Shown: positions 54,658-63,491 of the stretch, piece by piece
How the letters are laid out: each line of letters starts with the position of its first letter
Numbering within the stretch: the stretch's first letter is position 1
Origin: Oscillibacter sp. PC13
GTDB lineage: Bacteria; Bacillota; Clostridia; Oscillospirales; Oscillospiraceae
Assembly: GCF_900115635.1 (NCBI RefSeq)
Contig: NZ_FOXE01000009.1
Span: 1 to 64,000 of the forward strand
Reading direction: 5' to 3'
DNA length: 64,000 bases
Translations under genes and position numbers: made by a program
Notes under the pieces: model-generated
What the model was told of the DNA's origin: nothing
Databases searched by the model: none
What the model saw: the letters and a program-made list of their open reading frames with translations, nothing else

Positions 54658-55743
54658 ATGAAGAAACGGGTTCTTGCGGTGCTTTTGGCACTGCTGATGC
54701 TCTTGGCCCTGGCAGGCTGCGGCGAACAGGAGACACCGGAAGAACCGCTGGAGGAGACGCCGGTCATGGAGCCAGAGCCCATCGAGCAGACGGAGCCGGA
54801 GCCCTATGTACCCGCCGGAACGAATCCGCTGACGGGAGAGCCCATGGAGCCGGCATTTGAAAGCAGCCGCCCGGTGGCGGTCATGTTCAACAACCTGGAG
54901 ACGGCCCAGCCCCAGCTGGGGATCTCCCAGGCGGACATCATCTATGAGGTTCCCGCCGAAGGGGGCATTACCCGGATGCTGGGGGTTTACCAGACGCTGG
55001 AGGGAGTGGATACCCTGGGCAGCGTACGCTCTGCAAGACCTTATTACCTGGAGCTGGCGCTTGGGCACGACGCCCTGTATGTCCACGCCGGCGGCAGCCC
55101 GGAGGCCTACCGGGACATCCCCGCTTGGGGGGTGGACAATATGGACGGCGTCAACGGCGGCAGCGACGCCGGAATTTTCTGGCGGGATGCGGACCGGCGA
55201 AAGACCATGGGCTATGAGCACAGCATGGTGACCTCCGGGGAGAAGATTCTCACCTATCTGGCGGAGGGGCATTTCCCCACGGAGCACGAAGATGCCTGGC
55301 GGTATCCACAGGCCTTTGCGGAGGATGGAACGCCTGCGGACGGGACAGCGGCGGAGCACATCTCCCTGAAATACTCCTATTATAAGACGGGGACCTTTGA
55401 TTATGATTCCACCTCCGGGAAATACCTGGTGGGCCAGTACGGCGGTTCCTATACCGACGGAAGCACGGGGGAGCAGGTATGTGTGACCAACGTGCTGGTG
55501 CTGGAAACCAGCATCTATGTGATTTCCGGGGACACGGCGGGACGGCTGAATGTGAAGCTCACCGGCAGCGGCGCCGGCACCTATTTCTGCGGCGGGAAGT
55601 CCGTGCCCATCCGGTGGAGCAAGGACGACCGGAACAGCCCGCTGGTTTATACGCGGGAGGATGGGAACCCGCTGGTGCTGGGGCAGGGGAAGAGCTACGT
55701 GTGTATCATGAGTCCCAAAAGCAGTACATTGACCATTGCGTAA
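54658..55743 (+). CDS. DUF3048 (YerB-like) lipoprotein
   Basis: 361 residues. A lipoprotein signal ends at Cys20 (LALAGC), then a Glu/Pro-rich linker and the DUF3048 domain: NPLTGEP, RPVAVMFNNLETAQPQLGISQADIIYE, VRSARPYYLELALG. The family (Bacillus YerB) is a membrane-anchored extracytoplasmic protein of unknown function. It has its own promoter and terminator. Confidence 0.9.
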   Translation: MKKRVLAVLLALLMLLALAGCGEQETPEEPLEETPVMEPEPIEQTEPEPYVPAGTNPLTGEPMEPAFESSRPVAVMFNNLETAQPQLGISQADIIYEVPAEGGITRMLGVYQTLEGVDTLGSVRSARPYYLELALGHDALYVHAGGSPEAYRDIPAWGVDNMDGVNGGSDAGIFWRDADRRKTMGYEHSMVTSGEKILTYLAEGHFPTEHEDAWRYPQAFAEDGTPADGTAAEHISLKYSYYKTGTFDYDSTSGKYLVGQYGGSYTDGSTGEQVCVTNVLVLETSIYVISGDTAGRLNVKLTGSGAGTYFCGGKSVPIRWSKDDRNSPLVYTREDGNPLVLGQGKSYVCIMSPKSSTLTIA

Positions 55744-55754
55744 GAGAAGAGGGG

Positions 55755-55785
55755 AAAGAGGACGCCTGATGGGCGTCCTCTTTTT
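55755..55785 (+). terminator. Terminator after the DUF3048 gene
   Basis: AAAGAGGACGCC and GGCGTCCTCTTTTT pair around a TGATG loop. Confidence 0.95.
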
Positions 55786-55787
55786 GC

Positions 55788-55813
55788 ACCCTCTGGAAAT
55801 CGGCGCATACACT
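55788..55813 (+). promoter_or_regulatory. Candidate mother-cell sporulation promoter
   Basis: CATACACT at 55806-55813 fits the -10 of sigma-E, and an AC at 55788-55789 followed by 16 bases and CATA also fits sigma-K. No sigma-A promoter is visible in the roughly 80 bases between the terminator and the gene. Confidence 0.4.
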
Positions 55814-55865
55814 GGATTGAAAGAATCCTTCTTTCATTTCAGCTACTTATTTAGGAGGTATTGCA

Positions 55866-56705
55866 ATGCCCGAGAAAGTTATGCCCGGTCCCGTGGAGGA
55901 CGCGCGCGGCATCCGAGAGGCGGTTTGCATCCATACCAGGAAGATTTATGATTCCTGCCGCGATAAAGACTGCATCGAAGACCTGCGCTTTTATCCGAAG
56001 CTGCAATATGTGGACGTCATCAACAGGGCGCTGTCCGTCAAGGGCGGCTCCGCCAGACTGCTGTATGTCTACGTAGACGTGGAGCCTGTCAGCTTCAACC
56101 GAGGCTTCTACACCGTAGATATGCGCTTTTTCTACAATGTGACCCTGCAGGCCTATCTCAGCTGCCCGGCCCCTGTTACGGTGGAGGGCCTGTGCGTATT
56201 TGACAAGCGGGTGATTTTGTTCGGCAGCGAGGGGAACGCCAAGATCTTCTCTTCTGAGCTGCGGACCGGAGAGCCCGACATCCAGATGATGAAGCGGGCC
56301 AATGCGCCGATCGCCGTGGTGGAAGCCGTCGATCCAATTGTGCTGGATGCCCGGCTGATGGAGTGCTGCTGCAAACGGGACTGCGACTGTGATCTGTGCG
56401 AGGTGCCGTCCTTTGTCAACAACTGCTTTGACGGCGAACTCTCCAGCGGCGATGACAACCGCCGGATTTATGTGACCCTGGGCCAGTTCTCCATTGTGCG
56501 TCTGGAGCGGGACTCCCAGCTGCTGGTGCCGGTGTACGATTACTGCATGCCCGACAAGGAGTGCTCCTGCGGCAGCGGCGGCGGGGAGGATCCCTGCTGC
56601 ATCTTCCGCAACATCGCATTCCCCACCGGCGAGTTTTTCCCGCCCAATACGGTGCGGATGCCGGAGAATTACGAGGAGACCAAGAGCTTCTGCTGCTGCC
56701 CGTAA
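55866..56705 (+). CDS. Cysteine-rich conserved hypothetical protein
   Basis: 279 residues; TTAGGAGG precedes the ATG. I recognise the N-terminal block (EAVCIHTRKIYDSCRDKDCIEDLRFYP, split here as EAVCIHTRKIYDS and RDKDCIEDLRFYP) as conserved in Clostridia hypotheticals but know no named function. The middle is beta-rich (VDVEPVSFNRGFYTVDMRFFY). Cysteines cluster at ~165-176 (ECCCKRDCDCDLC), ~228-243 and in the very end FCCCP. No signal peptide or membrane helix. Cysteine clusters, no export signal and a candidate sigma-E/K promoter suggest a spore coat or sporulation protein; this is inference. Confidence 0.7.
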   Translation: MPEKVMPGPVEDARGIREAVCIHTRKIYDSCRDKDCIEDLRFYPKLQYVDVINRALSVKGGSARLLYVYVDVEPVSFNRGFYTVDMRFFYNVTLQAYLSCPAPVTVEGLCVFDKRVILFGSEGNAKIFSSELRTGEPDIQMMKRANAPIAVVEAVDPIVLDARLMECCCKRDCDCDLCEVPSFVNNCFDGELSSGDDNRRIYVTLGQFSIVRLERDSQLLVPVYDYCMPDKECSCGSGGGEDPCCIFRNIAFPTGEFFPPNTVRMPENYEETKSFCCCP

Positions 56706-56722
56706 GGCGGCGGACAAAAAGA

Positions 56723-56753
56723 CAGGCGGCGGGATTTCCCGCCGCCTGCTTTT
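56723..56753. terminator. Terminator between the Cys-rich gene and gdhA
   Basis: CAGGCGGCGGGA and TCCCGCCGCCTG form a perfect 12-base-pair stem with a TT loop, followed by CTTTTG; an A run precedes it, so it may serve both strands. Confidence 0.9.
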
Positions 56754-56790
56754 GTATCAAATTGGAAAGCGTTGGAGAGACAGCTTCCAA

Positions 56791-58140
56791 TCAGAAGATA
56801 CCCTGCGCCATCATGGCGTCCGCCACCCGCTGGAAGCCAGCGATGTTGGCGCCGGCCACCAAGTTGTATCCCAGGCCGTATTCCGCCGCAGCGTCTACGC
56901 TGGCCTGGTAGATATTGTTCATAATCTGGTGCAGCCGCTGGTCCACCTCGTCCTCAGTCCACACCAGCCGCTCACTGTTCTGCACCATCTCCAGAGCGGA
57001 GGTGGCCACACCGCCGGCATTGACCGCCTTGCTGGGCGCCACAATCACGCCGGGCTGCGCCATCAGGAAAGCCAGGGCGTCATTGGTGGTGGGCATATTG
57101 GCTACCTCAATGTAATATTTCACGCCGTTGGCCGCAATTTGCTTGGCCTGCTCCAGATGCACATCGTTCTGCATGGCGGAGGGCATACAGATGTCCACCT
57201 TCACGCCCCAGGGCTTTTCGCCGGGGTAGAAAACCACACCAAACTTATCTGCATAGTCCTGTACCCGGTTCCGGCCGCTGGCCCGCATTTCCACCAGGTA
57301 GTCGATCTTCTCCGGGGTTGCCACACCGTCAGGATCGTACACATATCCATCCGGACCGGAGAGAGTCACCACCTTGGCACCCAGTTCCGTGGCCTTTTTG
57401 CAAATGCCCCAGGTTACATTGCCGAAGCCCGCACAGGCGATGGTCTTGCCCGCAATCTGCTCGCCTTCGTGCTTCAGGACATTTTCCAGATAGTAGACCG
57501 CACCGTAGCCCGTGGCCTGCGGCCGCACCAGGGAGCCGCCGGAGGCAAAGTCCTTGCCGGTGAGCACGCCGTTCTCCCACGCGCCGCGCAGGCGGCGGTA
57601 CTGGCCGAAGAGGTAGCTGATCTCCCGGGTGCCCACGCCCATATCACCGGCGGGAACGTCGATGTCCGGGCCAATGTAGCGGTGCAGTGCCGTCATAAAG
57701 GACTGGCAGAAACGCATAATCTCTCCATCGGATTTCCCGGTGGGATCGAAGTCGCTGCCGCCCTTGCCGCTGCCGATGGGCAGGCCGGTAAGGGAGTTTT
57801 TAAAGGTCTGCTCGAATGCCAGGAACTTGACAATGCTGAGATTGACGTCCTTCTGGAACCGCAGGCCGCCTTTATAGGGGCCGATGGCACCGTTAAACTG
57901 GCAGCGATAGCCGGTGTTGGTGTGCCAAGTGCCGTCGTCAGCCATCCAGGTCACCCGGAAGGTAAAGGTCCGCTCCGGTTCCACCATGCGGCTCAAAAGG
58001 TCCGCTTTCTCATATTCGGGGTGCTTTTCCACAACCGGTTCCAAAGAGGTGAACACCTCTTCCACCGTTTGAACAAACTCCGGCTCGTCAGCGTGCTTGG
58101 CCTTCACATTTTCTATCACACTGCGCAGATATGCATTCAT
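56791..58140 (-). CDS. gdhA: NADP-type glutamate dehydrogenase
   Basis: 449 residues. GGLRFQKDVNLSIVKFLAFEQTFKNSL and the catalytic-Lys region PIGSGKGGSDFDPTGKSD, then the Rossmann motif AGFGNVTWG. This is the hexameric family I form that usually uses NADPH for ammonium assimilation. AAGGAGG precedes the ATG at 58140. It has its own upstream promoter. Confidence 0.95.
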   Translation of the reverse strand: MNAYLRSVIENVKAKHADEPEFVQTVEEVFTSLEPVVEKHPEYEKADLLSRMVEPERTFTFRVTWMADDGTWHTNTGYRCQFNGAIGPYKGGLRFQKDVNLSIVKFLAFEQTFKNSLTGLPIGSGKGGSDFDPTGKSDGEIMRFCQSFMTALHRYIGPDIDVPAGDMGVGTREISYLFGQYRRLRGAWENGVLTGKDFASGGSLVRPQATGYGAVYYLENVLKHEGEQIAGKTIACAGFGNVTWGICKKATELGAKVVTLSGPDGYVYDPDGVATPEKIDYLVEMRASGRNRVQDYADKFGVVFYPGEKPWGVKVDICMPSAMQNDVHLEQAKQIAANGVKYYIEVANMPTTNDALAFLMAQPGVIVAPSKAVNAGGVATSALEMVQNSERLVWTEDEVDQRLHQIMNNIYQASVDAAAEYGLGYNLVAGANIAGFQRVADAMMAQGIF

Positions 58141-58209
58141 GCTGCATCCTCCTTATGTGCTTTGTTATTTGTTTGACATGAATAAAGTTTTGTGCCCTTC
58201 CATAATTTT

Positions 58210-58238
58210 AGTTTAGCATTTTTGCTGGAAAGAAACAA
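58210..58238 (-). promoter_or_regulatory. gdhA promoter
   Basis: On the minus strand, TTGTTT (58238-58233), 17 bases, TAAACT (58215-58210). Confidence 0.7.
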
Positions 58239-58373
58239 GCGTTTCTTTTGGCATACCCGGCAATCCGTTTTGTGATGGCGGAAAAAAGAACGGGAGAATT
58301 TTGTGCAGTTTCACGGAATCCTAAAAAATGCTGAAAATCCGATGTTTTTGCGGGAATCCGGGGCACCGCCTTA

Positions 58374-58401
58374 TTGACTTATTTTCTGGAACTTGTATAA
58401 T
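58374..58401 (+). promoter_or_regulatory. Promoter of the phosphoribosyltransferase gene
   Basis: TTGACT (58374-58379), 16 bases, TATAAT (58396-58401). The leader has a small CCCGC/GCGGG hairpin at about 58427-58440. The rest of the 325-base divergent region from gdhA shows no gene. Confidence 0.8.
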
Positions 58402-58465
58402 ATTTGCGGTATCACGATTCCAGAAACCCGCGTTGGCGGGAAGTTGAAAGAGAGGCGCGTTTTTT

Positions 58466-59029
58466 ATGCATACCTATCCGATGAATGTGGCGGGCCTGTA
58501 CCGGGAGCTGCCCATCTGCAAGATTACGGACGACCTGTACATCGGCGCTTTTATTGTTTTTGGCGACGCGGAATTGACCGTTGCATGCGCCCGGGAGCTT
58601 TTGAAGCTGGTACCTGCCGACAGCTACGATTATATGCTGACAGCCGAGGCGAAGAGCATCCCGCTGATCCATGAGATGGCACGGCAGTCCGGCGCGTCCA
58701 AATACTTCATCGCCCGGAAGGGCCCCAAGGCCTATATGCCGGAACCCTTGCATGTTGTGGACAAATCCATCACCACCGCCGGAGAGCAGGAGCTGTATCT
58801 GGGGCGGGATGATGCGGATCTGATCCGCGGCAAACGGATTCTCCTGATGGATGATGTGATCTCCACGGGCGGATCCCTCCACGCCATGGAGTCCCTGGTG
58901 GAAATGGCCGGCGGTACCGTGACAGGCCGGGTGGCGGTCCTGGCCGAGGGCGGCGCGGCGGATCGGGCGGATATCTGCTTCCTGGAAAGGCTGCCGGTAT
59001 TCAATGCGGACGGAACGGTAAAAGACTAA
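58466..59029 (+). CDS. Phosphoribosyltransferase, adenine-PRT-like
   Basis: 187 residues. The PRPP-binding motif ILLMDDVISTGGSL is intact, and LTAEAKSIPLIHEMA is typical of the apt/xpt branch. It probably salvages a purine base, but some members of this subgroup are regulators; the substrate is unassigned. GAGAGG lies about ten bases before the ATG. It is a single-gene unit with its own promoter and terminator. Confidence 0.8.
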   Translation: MHTYPMNVAGLYRELPICKITDDLYIGAFIVFGDAELTVACARELLKLVPADSYDYMLTAEAKSIPLIHEMARQSGASKYFIARKGPKAYMPEPLHVVDKSITTAGEQELYLGRDDADLIRGKRILLMDDVISTGGSLHAMESLVEMAGGTVTGRVAVLAEGGAADRADICFLERLPVFNADGTVKD

Positions 59030-59060
59030 AGGCAGCCAACCCAACCACATACCAAGCAGT

Positions 59061-59103
59061 AAAAGCTTCAGAGGCGGCCATGGGCTGCTTCTGAAGCTTT
59101 TTT
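59061..59103 (+). terminator. Terminator after the phosphoribosyltransferase gene
   Basis: AAAAGCTTCAGA pairs with TCTGAAGCTTTTTT, continued by a GC-rich inner stem with wobbles. Confidence 0.9.
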
Positions 59104-59163
59104 AACTGGATCCCGAAGAGAGGCGGCGTGTGCAAAAGCCTGTCCATGTGGCGGAGCGCCTCG

Positions 59164-59583
59164 TCATCCGTGGCTCTTTTTATAGGTGAGATATCCCTCC
59201 AGAATCAGGGAGGCTGCCACAGCATCCACTACCTTTTTTCGCTTTTTGGCATTTTTTCCACTGTTAAAGAGGATTTGGTGGGCGTCGATGGTGGTGCGCC
59301 TCTCATCCCAGAGGACGACGGGCAGGGAAGTGGCCTGGCGCAGCAGATCCGCCATGGCCCGGGCCTTTTCGGAACGGGGGCCGCGGGTGCCGTCCATATT
59401 GATGGGATGTCCCAGCACCAACTCCTCCACGCCGTACTCCCCAGCCAGGGCGGCAATACGATCTGCCACCGCTTCCGGGCGGTAGGCATCAATGGTGGTG
59501 GTGAAGCCGGCCAGGAAGCCAGTGGGGTCAGAGATGGCGATCCCGGTGTGGGCGTCGCCGTAGTCGATGGCCATAATGCGCAT
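59164..59583 (-). CDS. ruvX: Putative pre-16S rRNA nuclease / Holliday junction resolvase (YqgF)
   Basis: 139 residues from the ATG at 59583 (GGGAG upstream). The RNase H-like start RIMAIDYGDAHTGIAISD with the first catalytic Asp, GHPINMDGTRGPRSEKA and WDERRTT, then DAVAASLILEGYL with the last Asp, are diagnostic. The family trims 16S rRNA 5' ends. It faces away from rpmG. Confidence 0.93.
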   Translation of the reverse strand: MRIMAIDYGDAHTGIAISDPTGFLAGFTTTIDAYRPEAVADRIAALAGEYGVEELVLGHPINMDGTRGPRSEKARAMADLLRQATSLPVVLWDERRTTIDAHQILFNSGKNAKKRKKVVDAVAASLILEGYLTYKKSHG

Positions 59584-59691
59584 AAAATCTCCCTCGCTCT
59601 GCGAATTTCCGTTTTTCAGTTCCCTTATCATAGCATTCCGGGCGAAGAACCGCAAGAACAGAAAATTCCTGGCATTTTCTTGAAAAAACCG

Positions 59692-59720
59692 TTGACCTGC
59701 GGTTTGACTTGTGCTACAAT
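59692..59720 (+). promoter_or_regulatory. Promoter of the rpmG-secE-nusG operon
   Basis: TTGACC (59692-59697), 17 bases, TACAAT (59715-59720). Confidence 0.8.
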
Positions 59721-59814
59721 CTTTCTTACCTGTGAAAAAGGGTTTTGTTGTCATGCGCTTTTTTCGCTTTTCGGCCATGACAAAAAATCTTTTCCAATCG
59801 GCAGGGAGGCAGTC

Positions 59815-59845
59815 GGTATCCCCGGCTGAAGCCGGACCGGATACC
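59815..59845 (+). promoter_or_regulatory. Hairpin in the rpmG leader
   Basis: GGTATCC and GGATACC enclose an inner GGC-TGAA-GCC stem, ending about 10 bases before the rpmG binding site. A control role is possible but not shown. Confidence 0.5.
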
Positions 59846-59867
59846 AATAATAAGGAGGTGCCGTTAG

Positions 59868-60017
59868 ATGCGCGTGAAAGTGACCCTGAGATGCAACGAG
59901 TGCAAGCAGAGAAACTACAATACCATGAAGAACAAGAAGAACACTCCGGACAAGCTGGAACTGAACAAGTATTGCCCCTTCTGCAGAAAGCACACGCTCC
60001 ACAGCGAAACCAAGTAA
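59868..60017 (+). CDS. rpmG: 50S ribosomal protein L33
   Basis: 49 residues beginning [17 protein letters not shown] and ending [12 protein letters not shown]. Two CxxC pairs (Cys9/12 and Cys36/39) give the zinc-bound form. TAAGGAGG precedes the ATG. It leads secE-nusG, the normal order. Confidence 0.97.
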   Translation: MRVKVTLRCNECKQRNYNTMKNKKNTPDKLELNKYCPFCRKHTLHSETK

Positions 60018-60054
60018 CTGGTGAACGAATGATGAGAAAGGGCGTGTAACGAAA

Positions 60055-60270
60055 ATGGCAGAAGAAGTCAAGAAGAAAAAGAACCGCGGCGCGTGGTTCC
60101 GTGAGATGAAAAGCGAACTGAAAAAGGTCGTATGGCCCAACCGGAAGACCGTGATGGCGAATACCGGTACGGTGCTGCTGTGCTCTTTGTGCATCGGTGC
60201 CTGCATCTGGATTTTTGACTTTGTGGCGGTTTCCGCTGTCCAGCTGATCCTCAGCGTCTTCGGCGCCTAA
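60055..60270 (+). CDS. secE: Preprotein translocase subunit SecE
   Basis: 71 residues, the short single-helix form of Gram-positive bacteria. FREMKSELKKVVWPNRKT is the amphipathic region that clamps SecY, followed by one membrane helix (~residues 37-62). Fifteen bases before nusG. Confidence 0.96.
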   Translation: MAEEVKKKKNRGAWFREMKSELKKVVWPNRKTVMANTGTVLLCSLCIGACIWIFDFVAVSAVQLILSVFGA

Positions 60271-60284
60271 GAGGAGAAGAGACG

Positions 60285-60809
60285 ATGTCAGACAGCGCGA
60301 AGTGGTATGTGGTGCATACCTATTCCGGCTATGAGAATGCCGTTAAGACCAGCATCGAGAAATTTGTCACTGGACGCGGTATGGAGGATAAGGTCCTGCG
60401 GATTGAAATCCCCATGGAAACCGTGACAGAGGTGACTGAATCCGGCACTTCCAAGGAAGTGGAGCGAAAGGTATTTCCCGGCTATGTGCTGATCAAAATG
60501 GTGATGACTGACGATACCTGGCACCTGGTGCGGAATGTCCGCGGTGTCACAGGCTTCGTGGGCTCTGCCAATAAACCGATTCCTCTTAGTGAGGAGGAGG
60601 TTCTGGCGATGGGCATGGAGAAGCATGAAATCGTCGTTAATTACAATGTGGGCGACCATGTAAAAATTATGGACGGCCCGCTGGCAAGCTTCACCGGCAT
60701 TGTAGAGGAGATCGAGCCCGAGAAAAACCGAGTCAGCGTGATGGTCTCCATGTTCGGAAGAGAGACACCGGTGGAACTGGAACTCGACCAGGTCGAAGTT
60801 CAAAAGTAA
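60285..60809 (+). CDS. nusG: Transcription termination/antitermination protein NusG
   Basis: 174 residues. The NGN domain (KWYVVHTYSGYENAVK, FPGYVLIKMVM) and C-terminal KOW domain (GDHVKIMDGPLASFTGIVEEI) are complete. It binds RNA polymerase and tunes pausing. Upstream of the L11-L1 genes, as in most bacteria. Confidence 0.97.
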   Translation: MSDSAKWYVVHTYSGYENAVKTSIEKFVTGRGMEDKVLRIEIPMETVTEVTESGTSKEVERKVFPGYVLIKMVMTDDTWHLVRNVRGVTGFVGSANKPIPLSEEEVLAMGMEKHEIVVNYNVGDHVKIMDGPLASFTGIVEEIEPEKNRVSVMVSMFGRETPVELELDQVEVQK

Positions 60810-60854
60810 TGAGATAACCGCGCCCAAGGGCGCCGCCGCGTCGGGCGTTTCCGG

Positions 60855-60910
60855 CGCAAGTGGGAGGGGCCCAACGCCCCGCCAAAGACGGCTGACCGCC
60901 GCCACCACAT
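60855..60910 (+). promoter_or_regulatory. Candidate L1-binding leader of rplK-rplA
   Basis: GTGGGAGGGGC (60860-60870) with a CCAAC loop and GCCCC, enclosed by GTGG/CCAC, resembles the L1 site in 23S rRNA, which is mimicked in the mRNA leader of L11 operons. L1 would bind here to repress its own synthesis. The match is by eye. Confidence 0.5.
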
Positions 60911-60934
60911 TTATAATTTAGGAGGTGCTACTCC

Positions 60935-61360
60935 GTGGCACAGAAAATTACTGGTTATGTGAAGCTGCAGATTCCCGCAGGCAAGGCAACCCCCGCACCC
61001 CCCGTCGGTCCTGCTCTGGGCCAGCACGGCGTCAACATTGCTGCATTTACCAAGGAGTTCAACGAGCGCACCAAGAATGAGATGGGCATGATTATCCCCG
61101 TTGTCATTACGGTGTACGCCGACCGTTCCTTCTCCTTCATCACCAAGACGCCCCCTGCGGCTGTCCTGATTAAAAAGGAGTGCAACATTGAGTCTGGTTC
61201 CGGCGTGCCCAACAAGACCAAGGTGGCCACCATTTCCAAGGCCTCTGTCCAGAAGATCGCCGAAATCAAGATGCCTGACCTGAATGCTGCCAATCTGGAG
61301 TCTGCCATGAGCATGATCGAAGGTACCTGCCGCAGCATGGGCGTCACCATTGGTGAGTGA
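60935..61360 (+). CDS. rplK: 50S ribosomal protein L11
   Basis: 141 residues from a GTG, with TTAGGAGG upstream. [23 protein letters not shown] and the C-terminal RNA-binding domain ([10 protein letters not shown]) are typical. It forms the GTPase-associated stalk base. Confidence 0.97.
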   Translation: MAQKITGYVKLQIPAGKATPAPPVGPALGQHGVNIAAFTKEFNERTKNEMGMIIPVVITVYADRSFSFITKTPPAAVLIKKECNIESGSGVPNKTKVATISKASVQKIAEIKMPDLNAANLESAMSMIEGTCRSMGVTIGE

Positions 61361-61468
61361 TCCAGCCGCGCAACCGACTGACATTTAACAACAGCCGAGC
61401 GGCTGAAACAGCCGCTCCATACAGTGGGAGGATTTATTCCGAATAACCACTATGAGGAGGAAGTAACA

Positions 61469-62161
61469 TTGTTTAGAGGCAAGAAATATCAAGAAAGTGC
61501 CAAGCAGATCGACAAGAATGCCCTGTACGACGCTGCGGAAGGCATGGCTCTTATCTGCAAGACCGCCAGCGCCAAGTTTGACGAGACGGTTGAGCTCCAC
61601 GTGAAGTTGGGTGTTGACTCCCGCCACGCCGACCAGCAGGTGCGCGGCGCCATCGTGCTGCCCCACGGAACCGGCAAAACCGTCCGCGTCCTGGTGTTCG
61701 CCAAAGGCGACAAGGCGGATGCTGCCCGTGAGGCCGGCGCTGACTATGTCGGCGATATGGATCTGGTGGAGAAGATTCAGAAGGAAAACTGGTTTGAGTT
61801 CGACGTGGTTGTTGCCAGCCCCGATATGATGGGCGTGGTGGGCCGTCTCGGTAAGGTTCTGGGCCCCAAGGGCTTGATGCCCTCTCCCAAGGCCGGTACT
61901 GTGACTCCCGACGTAGGCAAGGCCGTGAAGGAAGTCAAGGCTGGTAAGATCGAGTACCGTCTGGACAAGACCAACATCATCCACTGCCCCATCGGCAAGG
62001 TCTCCTTCGGCGCTGAGAAGCTGCTCGAGAACTACAATGCCCTGATGGGTGCCATTCTGAAGGCGAAGCCCGCCTCCGCCAAGGGCCAGTATGTAAGAAG
62101 CTGCGTTGCCGCTTCTACTATGGGTCCCGGCGTGAAGATGAACACAGCAAAGCTGGTCTGA
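61469..62161 (+). CDS. rplA: 50S ribosomal protein L1
   Basis: 230 residues if started at the TTG at 61469, which has GAGGAGG eight bases upstream and gives the standard length. A frame-open extension back to a GTG at 61424 has a second site (GGGAGG) but would add 15 unusual residues. [21 protein letters not shown] is the L1 signature. L1 binds 23S rRNA and probably its own leader. Confidence 0.95.
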   Translation: MFRGKKYQESAKQIDKNALYDAAEGMALICKTASAKFDETVELHVKLGVDSRHADQQVRGAIVLPHGTGKTVRVLVFAKGDKADAAREAGADYVGDMDLVEKIQKENWFEFDVVVASPDMMGVVGRLGKVLGPKGLMPSPKAGTVTPDVGKAVKEVKAGKIEYRLDKTNIIHCPIGKVSFGAEKLLENYNALMGAILKAKPASAKGQYVRSCVAASTMGPGVKMNTAKLV

Positions 62162-62168
62162 GGCACTG

Positions 62169-62193
62169 AAGAGGGAAGACCGCGTTCCTTTTT
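62169..62193 (+). terminator. Weak terminator after rplA
   Basis: AGGGAA and TTCCTT flank a short loop and are followed by a T tract. It lies before the L10 promoter. Confidence 0.4.
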
Positions 62194-62277
62194 GACTCTG
62201 CCTGTTTGATTTGCCATTGGCAAGTCCACCGGCCTTATTTCCTTTTGGAACAGGTCGGAAAAATGTATATTTTGGTA

Positions 62278-62306
62278 TTGACTTTTGTCAAATACTTAAA
62301 TATAAT
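62278..62306 (+). promoter_or_regulatory. rplJ-rplL promoter
   Basis: TTGACT (62278-62283), 17 bases, TATAAT (62301-62306). Confidence 0.9.
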
Positions 62307-62319
62307 ATCAGATGCGTTC

Positions 62320-62426
62320 CAAAGACAGCAGGTGGGGGCAACCCCGTAAGTCCTGCCGAGGGCGGCAAATCGTAAGATTGCTATCCGTCCTTGTGTCTTT
62401 GCGGCACAAGGACGGTTCCTTTTTTG
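62320..62426 (+). promoter_or_regulatory. L10 ribosomal leader with attenuator
   Basis: AAAGACAGCAGGTGGGGGC... and TCCTGCCGAGGGCGG match the L10 leader family bound by the L10(L12)4 complex. It ends in a terminator stem, CCGTCCTTGTG with CACAAGGACGG (62385-62415), followed by a T tract, so excess L10 can stop transcription before rplJ. Confidence 0.9.
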
Positions 62427-62462
62427 AACGCACCTACAATTCCTATGGAGGTGAACACAAGA

Positions 62463-63023
62463 ATGCCTAACGCAAAGGTCTTATCTGAAAAGCAGGCCAT
62501 CGTCGCCCAGCTGACTGAGAAGATCCAAAAGGCCACTGCGGGCGTGATTGTCGACTACAAGGGTATCACCGTTGAAGAAGACACTGCGCTGCGCAAAGAG
62601 TGCCGTGAGAGCAACGTGGATTATGCAGTTGTGAAGAACACTCTGCTCCGCTTTGCTTTTAACAACACTGGCCTGAATGATCTGGATGATCTGCTGAATG
62701 GCACCACTTCTCTGGCTCTGTCCGATGACGCTGTGGCTCCCGCCCGTGTCATGGCCAACTATGCCAAGAAGCTGGACGGCAAGTTCGAGATTAAGGGTGG
62801 CTTTATGGACGGCAAGCCCGTTGATCTGGCCACCATCAACTCTCTGGCTTCCATTCCCGCGCTGCCCATCCTGCAGGCACAGGTTCTGGGCACCATGCTG
62901 GCACCCATCACCGGCTTGGCTGTTGTCCTGAAGCAGATCGCAGAAAAGGGCGGAGAAGCCGCTGCCCCTGCTGAAGAGGCTGCCACCGCTGAGGAGGCCG
63001 CTCCCGCTCCTGCCGCTGAGTAA
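62463..63023 (+). CDS. rplJ: 50S ribosomal protein L10
   Basis: 186 residues from the ATG at 62463 (GGAGGTG). VLSEKQAIVAQLTEKI and VVKNTLLRFA are the conserved core; the C-terminal tail is an Ala/Glu-rich run after the helix that carries L12 dimers. It anchors the ribosomal stalk. Confidence 0.97.
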   Translation: MPNAKVLSEKQAIVAQLTEKIQKATAGVIVDYKGITVEEDTALRKECRESNVDYAVVKNTLLRFAFNNTGLNDLDDLLNGTTSLALSDDAVAPARVMANYAKKLDGKFEIKGGFMDGKPVDLATINSLASIPALPILQAQVLGTMLAPITGLAVVLKQIAEKGGEAAAPAEEAATAEEAAPAPAAE

Positions 63024-63069
63024 TCAAACGGCGTCACATCTTTAAATTTACAATTAGGAGGCAAATACA

Positions 63070-63441
63070 ATGTCTGAGAAAGTTACCGCTATGATCGAAG
63101 AGATCAAGGGCCTGACCGTTTTGGAGCTGTCCGAGCTGGTGCATGCCCTGGAGGAAGAGTTTGGTGTTTCCGCCGCTGCTATGGCTGCTCCCGCTGCCGG
63201 CGCTGCTGCTCCCGCTGCTGAGGAGAAGACTGAGTTTGATGTGGTCCTGACCGGCTTTGACGCTGCTGCCAAGATCAAGGTCATCAAGGCTGTCCGCGAG
63301 ATCACCGGCCAGGGCCTGGCTGAGGCCAAGGCCACTGTCGAGGGCGCTCCCAGCACCCTGAAGGAAGGCGTTTCCAAGGACGATGCCGAGGCTCTGAAGA
63401 AGCAGGTCGAAGAGGCCGGCGGCAAGGTCGAGCTGAAGTAA
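63070..63441 (+). CDS. rplL: 50S ribosomal protein L7/L12
   Basis: 123 residues. N-terminal dimerisation helices, an Ala-rich hinge ([13 protein letters not shown]) and the C-terminal [12 protein letters not shown]...[19 protein letters not shown] factor-binding domain. Forms the flexible stalk that recruits elongation factors. A strong terminator, not rpoB, follows. Confidence 0.97.
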   Translation: MSEKVTAMIEEIKGLTVLELSELVHALEEEFGVSAAAMAAPAAGAAAPAAEEKTEFDVVLTGFDAAAKIKVIKAVREITGQGLAEAKATVEGAPSTLKEGVSKDDAEALKKQVEEAGGKVELK

Positions 63442-63457
63442 TTAAGGCATTTTGCTG

Positions 63458-63491
63458 AAAAAGTCCCTGTCCAATCGGACAGGGACTTTTT
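63458..63491 (+). terminator. rplL terminator
   Basis: AAAAAGTCCCTGTCC and GGACAGGGACTTTTT form a perfect 15-base-pair stem with an AATC loop. Confidence 0.95.

Noticed and set aside
56494-58176. 560-codon plus-strand frame opposite gdhA
   Set aside because: Runs through a terminator and opposite a clear gdhA; no motif.
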